Source: Candidatus Sulfopaludibacter sp. SbA3
Lineage (GTDB): Bacteria > Acidobacteriota > Terriglobia > Bryobacterales > Bryobacteraceae
Direction of reading: 5' to 3'
Assembly: GCA_945890485.1 (NCBI GenBank)
Contig: CAMDCN010000007.1
Location: forward strand, 186,001-250,000
Length of the DNA stretch: 64,000 bases
The translations under genes and the position numbers were made by a program. A model generated the notes under the pieces. It was given only the letters and a program-made list of their open reading frames with translations, searched no databases and had not been told where the DNA came from. Every line of letters begins with the position of its first letter. Position 1 is the stretch's first letter. Shown here in pieces: positions 17,103 through 25,619 of the stretch.

Positions 17103-18581
17103 GTGCTTGACCTCTCCCGCGAACTCGGCTTCCTCTTCGATAACTCCTACGCCCATGACCTTCCTGGCTTCCACGCCCCTGCCACCGCCGCTGCGGCGCC
17201 TGCTCCCCGACTCCTCAAGCTGAACCACGCCCTTGCCCGCGAACTGGGCCTCAACGCGGACGCCCTTGATTCCCCCGTCGGCGCCGAGATCTTTTCCGGT
17301 AACTACGTTCCCCCCGGCGCCGAGCCGCTGGCCCAGGCCTACGCCGGCCATCAGTTCGGCAACTTCGTGCCGCAGCTCGGCGACGGCCGCGCTCTCCTGC
17401 TCGGCGAAGTAATCGATACGAGCGGCCAACGCCGCGACATCCAGTTCAAAGGCTCCGGCCGCACCCCCTTCTCCCGGGGCGGTGATGGCAAGGCGGCGGT
17501 GGGTCCGGTCCTGCGCGAATACATCCTGGGCGAAGCGATGCACGCGCTCGGCGTGCCCACCACCCGCGCCCTCGCCGCCACCGCCACCGGCGAACCCGTC
17601 TACCGCGAAACCCCGCTGCCCGGGGCCGTGCTCACTCGCGTCGCCGCCAGCCACATCCGGGTCGGCACATTCCAGTTCTTCGCCGCCCGCGGCGACACGG
17701 CAAAACTCAAGCAACTGGCCGACTACACCATCGCCCGCCACTATCCGGACCTTGCGGGCGAGCCCAACCCCTATCTCGCCCTACTCGCCGCCGTCTCGGA
17801 CCGGCAGGCCACGCTGATCGCCCGTTGGATGCACGTCGGCTTCATCCACGGCGTAATGAACACCGACAACATGGCCATCTCCGGCGAGACGATCGACTAC
17901 GGCCCCTGTGCCTTTCTCGATACCTACAGCCCCGCCACCGTCTTCAGCTCCATCGATCGCAGCGGCCGCTATGCCTACGGCCAGCAGCCGCAGATCGCCC
18001 GTTGGAATCTCGCCCGGTTCGCTGAGACGTTGTTGCCCCTGATCGACGCCGATCAGCAGGCCGCGATCCCGCAAGCCGTTGCCGTCCTCGAAACATTCGG
18101 GGACCGGTACGATACCGCCTGGCTCTCCGGCATGCGCGCCAAGCTCGGACTGCTCGGCGACTTCCAACCGGACGACCTCGATCTTGCCAACGGCTTCCTG
18201 GCCGCCATGGACGGGCAAGCGGTCGACTATACCCTCGCATTCCGTGGGCTCTCGACCGCAGCCGGCGGCGACGATTCGCTCGTTCGCCCGCTCTTCGCGA
18301 ACTCGAAACCCTACGACGTTTGGGCTGCCCGCTGGCGCTCTCGCCTCAGCGCTCCCTCCGCCAGCGCCATTTTGATGAATTCCGTCAACCCCGTCTACAT
18401 CCCGCGCAACCATTGGGTCGAGTCCGCCCTCACCGCTGCCGTCGAGCACGACGATCTCGCCCCGTTCCACGCCCTGCTCGATGTTCTCGCCGAACCCTTC
18501 AATCCGCGGCCCGGCCTCGACGCTTACGCCGGACCCGGTCCCCGCGGCAACGCTCCCTACCGTACGTTCTGCGGCACTTAG
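17103..18581 (+). CDS. selO: SelO/YdiU protein adenylyltransferase
   Basis: This 492-residue protein is a SelO pseudokinase, which transfers AMP to hydroxyl side chains of proteins and is linked to redox stress. Motifs: the N-terminal FDNSYA, AYAGHQFGNFVPQLGDGRA (80-98), IQFKGSGRTPFSRGGDGK (113-130), HGVMNTDNM (249-257, metal site N253/D255) and the DFG-like DYGP at 265-268. The C-terminus is YRTFCGT, with Cys where eukaryotic SelO has selenocysteine. The start is GTG, 6 nt after the second KdpD-N gene, suggesting cotranscription with kdp. Its 3' half lies antisense to an extended kinase frame. Confidence 0.95.
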   Translation: MLDLSRELGFLFDNSYAHDLPGFHAPATAAAAPAPRLLKLNHALARELGLNADALDSPVGAEIFSGNYVPPGAEPLAQAYAGHQFGNFVPQLGDGRALLLGEVIDTSGQRRDIQFKGSGRTPFSRGGDGKAAVGPVLREYILGEAMHALGVPTTRALAATATGEPVYRETPLPGAVLTRVAASHIRVGTFQFFAARGDTAKLKQLADYTIARHYPDLAGEPNPYLALLAAVSDRQATLIARWMHVGFIHGVMNTDNMAISGETIDYGPCAFLDTYSPATVFSSIDRSGRYAYGQQPQIARWNLARFAETLLPLIDADQQAAIPQAVAVLETFGDRYDTAWLSGMRAKLGLLGDFQPDDLDLANGFLAAMDGQAVDYTLAFRGLSTAAGGDDSLVRPLFANSKPYDVWAARWRSRLSAPSASAILMNSVNPVYIPRNHWVESALTAAVEHDDLAPFHALLDVLAEPFNPRPGLDAYAGPGPRGNAPYRTFCGT

Positions 18582-20699
18582 CTCGCCACAAACTTTGGCC
18601 ATCATCGCGGCCAACTCCGCCAGACGAATCGGTTTCACCAGGAACCCGTCCATCCCGGCAGCCGTGCAGCGCTCCCGGTCCCCCGCCATCGCGTTCGCCG
18701 TGACGGCGATCACCGGAATGCGGCCCACCGGCCCAGGTATCCCGCGGATCGTTTTCGTCGCCGCTAATCCGTCCATCCGCGGCATTTGCCAATCCATCAG
18801 GACGAGATCGTACTGGCCCGTGCGTACGGCCTCCACGGCGTCCATTCCATCGACGGTTACCGTTGCCCGATGCCCCAGTTTCTCTAGCATCCTCACCAAC
18901 AACCGCTGATTGATCGGATTGTCCTCGGCGACCAGGACGGAATGCTCCGGACCCGGAACCCGGGCGTTCCATTCTTCTGTGTGGCTTAGCGGGGAGTTCG
19001 GTTCTCCGGTAGCCGGCGCGAGCAACGCCAGCAGCGTCTCGTAGAGTTGCTTGCGCCAACGGATTTTCGTTACGAAATGGGCCGCGGGATCCGCTGCGGC
19101 GGCGGACCTCGCGCCCGGCGCCACCACCACCGGCACGCTGCCGCTATCCGCATCGGACGAGTCGATCGGCGTTACCCCCCATCGGCGCAAAGTGCCGGCC
19201 ACGCCCAGGTCCTGGCCGCTTTGGTCGATCACCTGGGCACGCATGCCCCGCAGAGCCCCGCCATCCTGTCCCATCGAAACGACCTCAACGGGAACTTCAA
19301 ACCAAAACACCGTGCCGCCCGTCTCCCGGCCAGTGAATCCCATCTCGCCGCCCATCAGCTTGGCAAGTTCCAACGCGATCGCCAGACCCAGCCCCGTGCC
19401 CTCGTGCCGCCGTGTCGATGAGCCATCCCCTTGCACGAACGCTTCGAATAGTTGTGGCGCCAACTCCGCGGGGATGCCGATCCCGGTATCGGCCACTTCG
19501 AATCGGATTCGCGTTTCTGCTTCGTGACCGGCCACGACCGACAGGCGAACATCGATTTCGCCTCGTTCGGTAAACTTCACGGCATTTCCGATCAGATTGT
19601 TCAGAATTTGCCGTAGGCGCGTTGCATCGCCGTTCACCCACTCCGGCACCTCTCCATGGATCGTGCAGGTGGCTCGCAATCCTTTGGCCTCTGCCAGGTG
19701 GGCCAGCGAGACGAAAGCGCCCTCGACCAACTCCGGCAGGTCGAGCGCCTGGGTTACCACTTGCAACCTCCCTGCCTCAATCTTCGAGAAGTCGAGAATT
19801 TCATTGATCAGCGTCAGCAGCGACTCCGCCGAGCGATGCACCGTCGTCGCGCTCTCCAACTGCTCCTCGCTTAGATCTGATAACAGCAGGAGTTCTGTCG
19901 TCCCCAGAATTCCGTTCATCGGCGTTCGGATTTCGTGGCTCACGTTCGCCATAAACTGGCTCTTCAGTCGCGTCGATTCCACGGCCGCGTCGCGCGCCGC
20001 CGTCAACTCCTTCGTTCGCGTTTCGACGGCCAACTCGATCCTCTCGTTGATCTGCTCCAGTTCCGTCTGTTGCTGGGCCAGCCCCAGCAGTTGGCGACGG
20101 CTTTGCGCGCAGGCGATCCACAGAAAGACGTCCTCGAAGCCAATCCAAAAGGCGTGCTCGGCCGTCCGCCACAAGCCTATGTCGGATGTCCCGTAAATGG
20201 AGAGCGGTGCGATGATCCCCCGGCCGAGATGGTCAGTCAGGACAACGGCTGTCGCTGTCGCTAGCACCCACGGATCCCGATAGAAAGCCAGGAATGCAAG
20301 CGATCCAAACACATGGAAATGGGTCTCAATGCGGCCCCCGGAGATGTGGATCAGCAGAGCTCCCACAAGCATTTGGGCCACGGCCGTCGCGTGCCGCGTT
20401 ACCACTGCGTCGGGATAACGCGAGATCAGAAACAATGGAAATCCCGCCACCACAGCGCCGAACACCGCAGCTACCCAGACATGGAAATGAACGGAGGGCT
20501 GGCCGCCTTCCCAGGTGAAAGGAGAACGCCAAAGTGCGAGGAGAACCCCCGCGATCCACTGTAAGATGAACAGCCCAAAGAATAACCGATTCGTCACCCT
20601 TTGCTGGGCGCGCAAGCTAGTCGAGAACAGCTCGCCAGTCCGCCCCTCGGCGACATCGGCTTCGGACCGAAGGAATCGGGGAATTGGGAACTGCGGCAT
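17781..20699 (-). CDS. Hybrid sensor histidine kinase with receiver; 3' frame runs antisense to selO
   Basis: The frame is 972 codons. Recognisable parts: an N-terminal membrane region with about six segments (35-200) and a His-rich motif (HISGGRIETHFHVFG, 118-132), a coiled coil (205-245), HisKA with His255 (NVSHEIRTPMNG), HATPase (NNLIGNAVKFTERG, DTGIGIP, GTGLGLA), a degenerate receiver-like stretch (485-560), and a full receiver (586-707) with Asp636 (LVLMDWQMPRMDG) and KP at 689-690. Homology ends at Leu707, whose codon is exactly antisense to the selO stop. The remaining 265 residues are Gly/Glu/Val-rich and look like antisense noise. A TAA sits one frame over at 18580-18578, so a small indel may have removed the true stop. 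It starts 5 nt after the redB-like gene. Confidence 0.87.
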   Translation of the reverse strand: MPQFPIPRFLRSEADVAEGRTGELFSTSLRAQQRVTNRLFFGLFILQWIAGVLLALWRSPFTWEGGQPSVHFHVWVAAVFGAVVAGFPLFLISRYPDAVVTRHATAVAQMLVGALLIHISGGRIETHFHVFGSLAFLAFYRDPWVLATATAVVLTDHLGRGIIAPLSIYGTSDIGLWRTAEHAFWIGFEDVFLWIACAQSRRQLLGLAQQQTELEQINERIELAVETRTKELTAARDAAVESTRLKSQFMANVSHEIRTPMNGILGTTELLLLSDLSEEQLESATTVHRSAESLLTLINEILDFSKIEAGRLQVVTQALDLPELVEGAFVSLAHLAEAKGLRATCTIHGEVPEWVNGDATRLRQILNNLIGNAVKFTERGEIDVRLSVVAGHEAETRIRFEVADTGIGIPAELAPQLFEAFVQGDGSSTRRHEGTGLGLAIALELAKLMGGEMGFTGRETGGTVFWFEVPVEVVSMGQDGGALRGMRAQVIDQSGQDLGVAGTLRRWGVTPIDSSDADSGSVPVVVAPGARSAAAADPAAHFVTKIRWRKQLYETLLALLAPATGEPNSPLSHTEEWNARVPGPEHSVLVAEDNPINQRLLVRMLEKLGHRATVTVDGMDAVEAVRTGQYDLVLMDWQMPRMDGLAATKTIRGIPGPVGRIPVIAVTANAMAGDRERCTAAGMDGFLVKPIRLAELAAMMAKVCGELSAAERTVGSVAAGTGSGVSVEAGPRIEGFGENIEQGVERGEIVVLDGSGEGGLDPMVARDVDGVDGIHQNGAGGGSAEARAPAGSPNVVGFRVREERANERIVAAGCGREPTECEGIVDRLPVHGGQEAVGKIEVVRLEVAEQSELGAHAGEPGGIVPVPECFEDGNGLRDRGLLIGVDQGQQRLSEPGEIPTGDLRLLAVGIAAAAIDGAEDGGGAVGIEKGTGAVVDRLAGDGHVVGVHYAVDEADVHPTGDQRGLPVRDGGE

Positions 20700-20704
20700 C
20701 TACT

Positions 20705-21355
20705 TCAATCGCCAGACTCCAGCGGACATCCAAATACGGGGATCGCTCCCGGCGCGCTATGGCCCTCTGACAGTGCCCTTCGCAATCGGCGTCCCCCGTC
20801 GCTCTCGCCTTCATGGCCGCGCGCCGATGTCACCCCGCCCCGAAAGCGCAGATGCCCATCGGACGTAAACAACGCCACGTCCCCAGAGGTCAGCATCCCA
20901 AAAGCCCGGGCCTGTCTGCCCTCAACATCGCCGCGCACAGTCACCCGGGGAATTCGCCGCAGCTCCTCGTCGAAGGCGGCCCGGTCCCAGCCCTCCGCCA
21001 CATGATTCGGGCGGTAAAGTAGGATCTCGATGTGCGGTTGAACTACTGCCGCACTGAGGAGTCGGCTCAACTCGCGAACCGTTGCTACGCTACAAGTGCA
21101 GCGCGGATGCAAGGCCACCACCAGGGTTGGTCGATCCCCCGCTGGGGTAAAGGTCATCCCACCGGGCCAAACCGGCCCCGCGTCCCGTATCGCCCCCGGC
21201 GAATAGGCGAAGCCGGCCATCATCGCCAGCCCCCCACCCAGCAGGACAAACCATGCCATCAGGGGCCCAAAATACCCGCCGGACACCTTGCACACTTCGT
21301 CCACCTGCACTTTCATACTTCTTCCGCTATCTGATCTATCGGCGGTCGGCGGCAT
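20705..21355 (-). CDS. RedB-like membrane redoxin
   Basis: This 216-residue protein has one membrane segment (GPLMAWFVLLGGGLAMMAGF, about 30-49) and a thioredoxin-like domain with a CxC motif (HPRCTCSVATV, C86 and C88). It ends with GGVTSARGHEGES and FGCPL, a pattern I associate with RedB-type proteins near histidine kinases. It may reduce or sense disulfides in the periplasm. The hybrid kinase starts 5 nt later, so the two form an operon. Met14 (21316) is an alternative start. Confidence 0.72.
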   Translation of the reverse strand: MPPTADRSDSGRSMKVQVDEVCKVSGGYFGPLMAWFVLLGGGLAMMAGFAYSPGAIRDAGPVWPGGMTFTPAGDRPTLVVALHPRCTCSVATVRELSRLLSAAVVQPHIEILLYRPNHVAEGWDRAAFDEELRRIPRVTVRGDVEGRQARAFGMLTSGDVALFTSDGHLRFRGGVTSARGHEGESDGGRRLRRALSEGHSAPGAIPVFGCPLESGD

Positions 21356-21395
21356 TTGATTAGCCCTTTGTGCCGAATAACCTCCTTCTCCTCCT

Positions 21396-22364
21396 TTACC
21401 GCCCGCCCGAAATCTCCCCGTGCGGCTTCTTTTGCGAAATCTCTTCCGCTACGATGACCGCCTGCCCCGCCAAGCCGTCCCCCACCCAGTTCTTCGCCTC
21501 GGGCGAGAACCGTAGCGCGCCCTCAAGCGTTTTCCCCATTCCCATCTTCTGGATATCGTCGGCGGTCTTTCCGCTCTTCAGCAACCCTTGCACGCCGGCG
21601 TAGATCTCCCGCAGGAAACGCCCCTGCCCGTTGGCGATCTCGATTCCGCCGGGGCGCCCATGTCCTGGCAGCAGATGCCGGATCGGCCGCTTCGCCGCCG
21701 CCTCCACTACTTTCGGCCAGTTCGCCACGTTGGCATCGCCCATGAAATTAAACGCGCCGTTGGCGATCGCGTCCCCCGTAGCCAGAACCTGCTCTTTCGG
21801 TAGATAGACGAACCCATCCCCCCGGGTATGCGCCCACCCGAAGAAGTGGAACTCCACGCGCCGATTGCCGTCGTCGAGCACGAACGGCGTCTTGTCGAAC
21901 GTCTGCTTCGGCGGCTCGGCGGTCGTCCGCTTCAGTTCGCTAACGTCCTTTCGATTGGCCTCTGCCCAGCGCTTGGGCTCATAGCGTTTCATCTCCTGGG
22001 CCACTCCCGCGTGGGCCAGCGTGGTCGCTCCCATCTGCGTCCACACGGCGTTTCCATAGGCGTGGTCGCCGTGATGATGGGTGTCGAAAACGTACTTGAT
22101 GGGTTTGTTCGAAAGCTTTTTGGCGTCGGCCGCCGTCAGCCGCGCACCAGAAGGGAAATTGGCGTCCACCACGATCAGGTAGTCCTTCATCTCGATGATG
22201 ATGTTGTTGCAGTGGCCTTCTTTCTTGATGTCGCCTTCCCGGAACCAGACTCCGGGAACAATCTCCTGCACCGTATTCGGAGTTGCCTCGCTTTGCGTGG
22301 TGTAAATGAGGCCCACACTGAGCGCGGCGAAGCCGCATAACCGGAAGAGGAGGTTGCGATTCAT
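21396..22364 (-). CDS. Secreted metallo-beta-lactamase-fold hydrolase
   Basis: This 322-residue protein has an N-terminal signal (LLFRLCGFAALSVGLIYTT) and an MBL-fold domain with the metal motif HxHxDH at 96-101 (THHHGDHAYG), the later GWAHTRGDG (His ligand), ATGDAIANG (Asp ligand) and LLPGHGRPGG (His ligand). All dinuclear-metal positions are present. The substrate is unknown; related exported proteins include cyclases and quinoprotein-linked hydrolases. The ATG at 22364 was preferred because the open frame upstream lies antisense to nothing conserved and overlaps the CRTAC1 gene's end. It follows that gene by 26 nt. Confidence 0.84.
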   Translation of the reverse strand: MNRNLLFRLCGFAALSVGLIYTTQSEATPNTVQEIVPGVWFREGDIKKEGHCNNIIIEMKDYLIVVDANFPSGARLTAADAKKLSNKPIKYVFDTHHHGDHAYGNAVWTQMGATTLAHAGVAQEMKRYEPKRWAEANRKDVSELKRTTAEPPKQTFDKTPFVLDDGNRRVEFHFFGWAHTRGDGFVYLPKEQVLATGDAIANGAFNFMGDANVANWPKVVEAAAKRPIRHLLPGHGRPGGIEIANGQGRFLREIYAGVQGLLKSGKTADDIQKMGMGKTLEGALRFSPEAKNWVGDGLAGQAVIVAEEISQKKPHGEISGGR

Positions 22365-22390
22365 GGATTCCAGTATAGATAACCTAAACT

Positions 22391-24079
22391 TTACGGGACC
22401 GGTTGCCCGGCTCCGCGCCGAATCGTAACCATCCGATCCACCCCCTCGAATCGAAAGACCTCCCGTTTGCGGTCCGGCCAAGTCGCTTGAACCGCGACTG
22501 CCCCGCTGGCCTCTCCGAGTCCAAAATGAACCCGCGGGTCGTTCGCCGTCAAATAGCCATAGCCCCACTCCACCATCCGGCGCAACGGCGGTTGACCTGG
22601 CCGGCTCAATTCCAGCGCCGTGCCGGCTCCCAACTTGTTGCTATCCCCGCCATCCATGGTCACCAGCAACCAATGCCCCCCACGCCTCAACCCGTTCCGC
22701 AACAGCCGCACCGGGCCGCCATTGTTGGTCACGATGATGTCGATGTCGCCATCGTTGTCGAGATCGGAAAACGCCGCCGCCCGGCTGACTTCCGAAAGCG
22801 CCAAGCCCGGTCCCTCCTCGGCGCTGACGTCTCGCAGTTGGCCGCCCTCGTTGCGTAGCAGTTGATTGGTCTGCCCGTAGGGATTGGGCCCCGCACCCGA
22901 TTCGGCCTCCAGTTTCACCGCTCCATTGGCGACAAACACATCCAGTTGCCCCCGGTTCAGCGAGTCAAACCAGCCCACGCCGAAGCCGGTTCGCCGCAGG
23001 GTCGACCGGTTGACGCCGTGGTGTTGCGAGACGTCAAAAAAGCCCTTGTCGCCCTCGTTGCCGTATAGCGTCGCGCCTTCGTTTGTCAGATTCGTCACCA
23101 GCACATCGGGGGCTCCATTTCCGTCAATGTCGGCAACCGCTACGCCCATCCCGGCCCTCGCAACTCCGTTCTCCGCCATCGCCGCGCCAACCTCCTGAGC
23201 GGCCTCCCGAAACTTTCCATTCTTCTGGTTCAGCCAGAGATGATTCGGCTTGCCGTCATTGGCCACGTAGAGGTCCGGCCACCCGTCCGCATTGGCGTCA
23301 AAGGGCGTCACTCCCAATCCCGGGCCCGGCGCCGTGCCAATTCCAGACCGCTCCGTCACATCCTCGAATCGTCCGTGGCCCAGATTGCGGAACAACCGGT
23401 CCGGCAACCCGTTGTAGACCTGCGGTCCGCAGTAGTCCTTCCTCCCCTGCGCCGACTTACAGTCTTTATTCGTAGCGGGCGTGAAATCCACATAGTTGGC
23501 CACGTAGAGATCCTGCCAGCCATCCCGGTCGTAGTCGAAGAAAACCGCGCTCGTCGACCAGCGCGTCTCCGCTACCCCCGCTGCCGCCGTAATCTCGGCA
23601 AACCGTCCCTCGCCCAGATTGCGGAACAAACGGTTCGCTCCGTAGCTCGTCACATACAGGTCCGGCCGGCCGTCGTTGTCGATGTCGCCCACGGCCACCC
23701 CCATGCCCACATCCTTCGTCCCTACGCCTGCGGCTTCCGTAACGTCCGTGAACCGCAGTGTGCCCCCCGGGACCAGCTCATTACGAAAAAGCCGGTGGCC
23801 AGAGCCTCGCGCCGGGGCGTCAACGGGTTCGCCCTGCACCAGAAAGACATCCTGGTCTCCGTCGCCGTCGTAGTCGAACACCGCTACCCCGGAGCCCACG
23901 ATTTCGGGCATGAAGTATCGCTCCGTGGCGCCATTCGTGTGCGTAAACCGCAAACCCACATCGGCCGCTACATCGCGAAACTGCCAAGTCTCGCTCGCCT
24001 CGGGAACATTTCCCGGTTGGGTGCAACCGCTCAAGATCACCCAAACCCCAACCAGCAACAGCTCGTATCTCTTCATCAA
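22391..24079 (-). CDS. CRTAC1-type FG-GAP/ASPIC lipoprotein
   Basis: This 562-residue lipoprotein (lipobox VILSGC, Cys19) is built of FG-GAP/VCBS repeats of a beta-propeller, with repeated calcium-loop patterns such as DYDGDGDQDVF, DIDNDGRPDLY, DANADGWPDLY and DLDNDGDIDII. The C-terminal ASPIC/UnbV domain follows (WGYGYLTANDPRVHFGLG, about 505-545). Such proteins are very common in Acidobacteriota and Planctomycetes and are thought to bind surfaces or polymers. Its start is 48 nt from that of the divergent TPR lipoprotein; the two families are often neighbours. Confidence 0.93.
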   Translation of the reverse strand: MMKRYELLLVGVWVILSGCTQPGNVPEASETWQFRDVAADVGLRFTHTNGATERYFMPEIVGSGVAVFDYDGDGDQDVFLVQGEPVDAPARGSGHRLFRNELVPGGTLRFTDVTEAAGVGTKDVGMGVAVGDIDNDGRPDLYVTSYGANRLFRNLGEGRFAEITAAAGVAETRWSTSAVFFDYDRDGWQDLYVANYVDFTPATNKDCKSAQGRKDYCGPQVYNGLPDRLFRNLGHGRFEDVTERSGIGTAPGPGLGVTPFDANADGWPDLYVANDGKPNHLWLNQKNGKFREAAQEVGAAMAENGVARAGMGVAVADIDGNGAPDVLVTNLTNEGATLYGNEGDKGFFDVSQHHGVNRSTLRRTGFGVGWFDSLNRGQLDVFVANGAVKLEAESGAGPNPYGQTNQLLRNEGGQLRDVSAEEGPGLALSEVSRAAAFSDLDNDGDIDIIVTNNGGPVRLLRNGLRRGGHWLLVTMDGGDSNKLGAGTALELSRPGQPPLRRMVEWGYGYLTANDPRVHFGLGEASGAVAVQATWPDRKREVFRFEGVDRMVTIRRGAGQPVP

Positions 24080-24127
24080 TCGTCTCTCAGGCTAACAGAC
24101 AGCTTGTTCCCGCTATACTGGCGGACT

Positions 24128-25552
24128 GTGTTTCCGATCCCAAGTCTCCGGAGTTCCGGCCGCGGGGCAGTGGCCGGCCTTCTCCTGCTGGTGTCCTGTC
24201 GATCTCTGCCGCCGCTGCCGCCAGTCGACAGCAGCGCCTTCTCCCCGGCCGTCCGTGAGCAGATCCAGTTGGCCCGCCAGGTAGCGGAAACGAACCCGGC
24301 GGACGGCGATGCCGCTGGCCGGCTGGGGATGCTGTATCACGTCTACCAGTTGGATTCCCCCGCCATCGTCTGCTACCGCCGCGCCCACTCCCTGGATCCG
24401 CGGAATCCCCGTTGGCCCCACTTTCATGGACTCATCGCACTGCGGCAAAGTCGTTTCCCCGAAGCCGTTGACTTTTTCCGCGCTGTGGTTCAACTTGCTC
24501 CCACGTTGCCCGCCCCCCGGCTGCATCTGGCCGAAGCGCTTGCCGGCGACGGCAAGCGGGAGGACGCCGTCCGTTTGTATCGCGAGATGATTCAGTCCGC
24601 ACAGGCCCTGCCCTACGCCCATCTTGGCCTTGGCCGGCTCCTGGCCGCCCAAGGCCAAGTAGATGCCGCCATCGTTGAATTGCGGCAGGCCTGCTCTCTC
24701 GCCCCCGGCTTCAAAGAAGCTCGCTTCGCACTAGCCCAAGCCCTCCGGCGTCAGGGGGACGCCGCCGGCGCGGAGGAACACCTGGCTCTCCACCGGTCCG
24801 GCGGCAACTTGGCTCCCCCTCTTGACGACGCCTACCGTCAGGAGTTGCTCTTGCTCGATCGCAGCTCCCTCGGCTACATCAATCGTTCCGTCGCCTACGA
24901 TCAGGCCGGGCAACTCCGCCTCGCCATCGAAGAACTGCGTTCCTGTCTCGTGCGCCATCCCGGCAATACGAACGCGCAAGTGAACCTCATCTCGCTCTAC
25001 GCCCGGACGGGAGACTTCTCCGCCGCCGAAGCATCCTATAGGCAAGCGATCGCCGCCAAGCCCGACGAACCAAACGCGCACTTCTACTGGGCCAATACCC
25101 TGGCCGCCCAAGGGCGTCTGGCCGAAGCCGTGCCGGCTGTCGAAAAGACTCTCGCGCTCAGTCCGGAGTTTCCGCGAGCCGCCACTCTGCTCGGCGATCT
25201 GCTTCTCTCGCTAGGCCGCGCCGAAGCTGCGGAAATTCGCTACCGGGAGGCCTTGCGCCGGCAACCCGCGGATCCTGTCGCCAGTCTCGGTTTAGGAAGG
25301 ATTCTCGCCCGCCGCGGCGCCTCCGCCGAAGCGCTCTCCTTGCTGGAAGCTGCCCGGGCTGCACCGGGGCATGCCGCCGTCCGCGCTATTCAGGAACTCG
25401 ATACCGTGTATGGCCGGCTTGGCCTCGACGACAAGCGGTTCGCCTCGCTCGAGCGGGCGGAGCCCGTATTTCTATCGCACGGCACCCCGGACGAGAATCG
25501 TTGGCTGCGGGAACGGCTCGGCCAACGGAACGCTCCGAAGCAGCGGCCTTAG
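24128..25552 (+). CDS. TPR-repeat lipoprotein
   Basis: From a GTG at 24128 the frame gives 474 residues: a signal with lipobox (LLLLVSC, Cys24), then about ten TPR-like repeats, such as PRLHLAEALAGDGKREDAVR, AHFYWANTLAAQGRLAEAV and AATLLGDLLLSLGRAEAAEI. Open frame upstream is antisense to the CRTAC1 gene and is not protein-like, so the lipobox decides the start. TPR lipoproteins of this kind form pairs with CRTAC1 proteins and may share a complex at the envelope; this link is inferred from the divergent arrangement. Confidence 0.85.
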   Translation: MFPIPSLRSSGRGAVAGLLLLVSCRSLPPLPPVDSSAFSPAVREQIQLARQVAETNPADGDAAGRLGMLYHVYQLDSPAIVCYRRAHSLDPRNPRWPHFHGLIALRQSRFPEAVDFFRAVVQLAPTLPAPRLHLAEALAGDGKREDAVRLYREMIQSAQALPYAHLGLGRLLAAQGQVDAAIVELRQACSLAPGFKEARFALAQALRRQGDAAGAEEHLALHRSGGNLAPPLDDAYRQELLLLDRSSLGYINRSVAYDQAGQLRLAIEELRSCLVRHPGNTNAQVNLISLYARTGDFSAAEASYRQAIAAKPDEPNAHFYWANTLAAQGRLAEAVPAVEKTLALSPEFPRAATLLGDLLLSLGRAEAAEIRYREALRRQPADPVASLGLGRILARRGASAEALSLLEAARAAPGHAAVRAIQELDTVYGRLGLDDKRFASLERAEPVFLSHGTPDENRWLRERLGQRNAPKQRP

Positions 25553-25579
25553 CCTTTCCGGCCTAATCGAAAGACACAA

Positions 25580-25608
25580 TTGACAGTACAAATGTACTAC
25601 TGTAAACT
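25580..25608 (+). promoter_or_regulatory. Promoter with palindromic operator before PEP-CTERM gene
   Basis: A perfect -35 TTGACA (25580-25585) and a -10-like TAAACT (25603-25608, preceded by TG) are spaced by 17 bp. The spacer holds the inverted repeat AGTAC-AAAT-GTACT (25585-25598), a good place for a repressor. The start codon at 25620 is only 11 bases after the -10, so the transcript would be nearly leaderless, and no Shine-Dalgarno sequence is seen. Confidence 0.6.
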
Positions 25609-25619
25609 TTCGTTTCCCT

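Noticed and set aside
23240-24127. Long plus-strand frame upstream of the TPR lipoprotein
   Set aside because: It is antisense to the CRTAC1 gene and shows no protein-like pattern; the lipobox fixes the TPR gene start at 24128.
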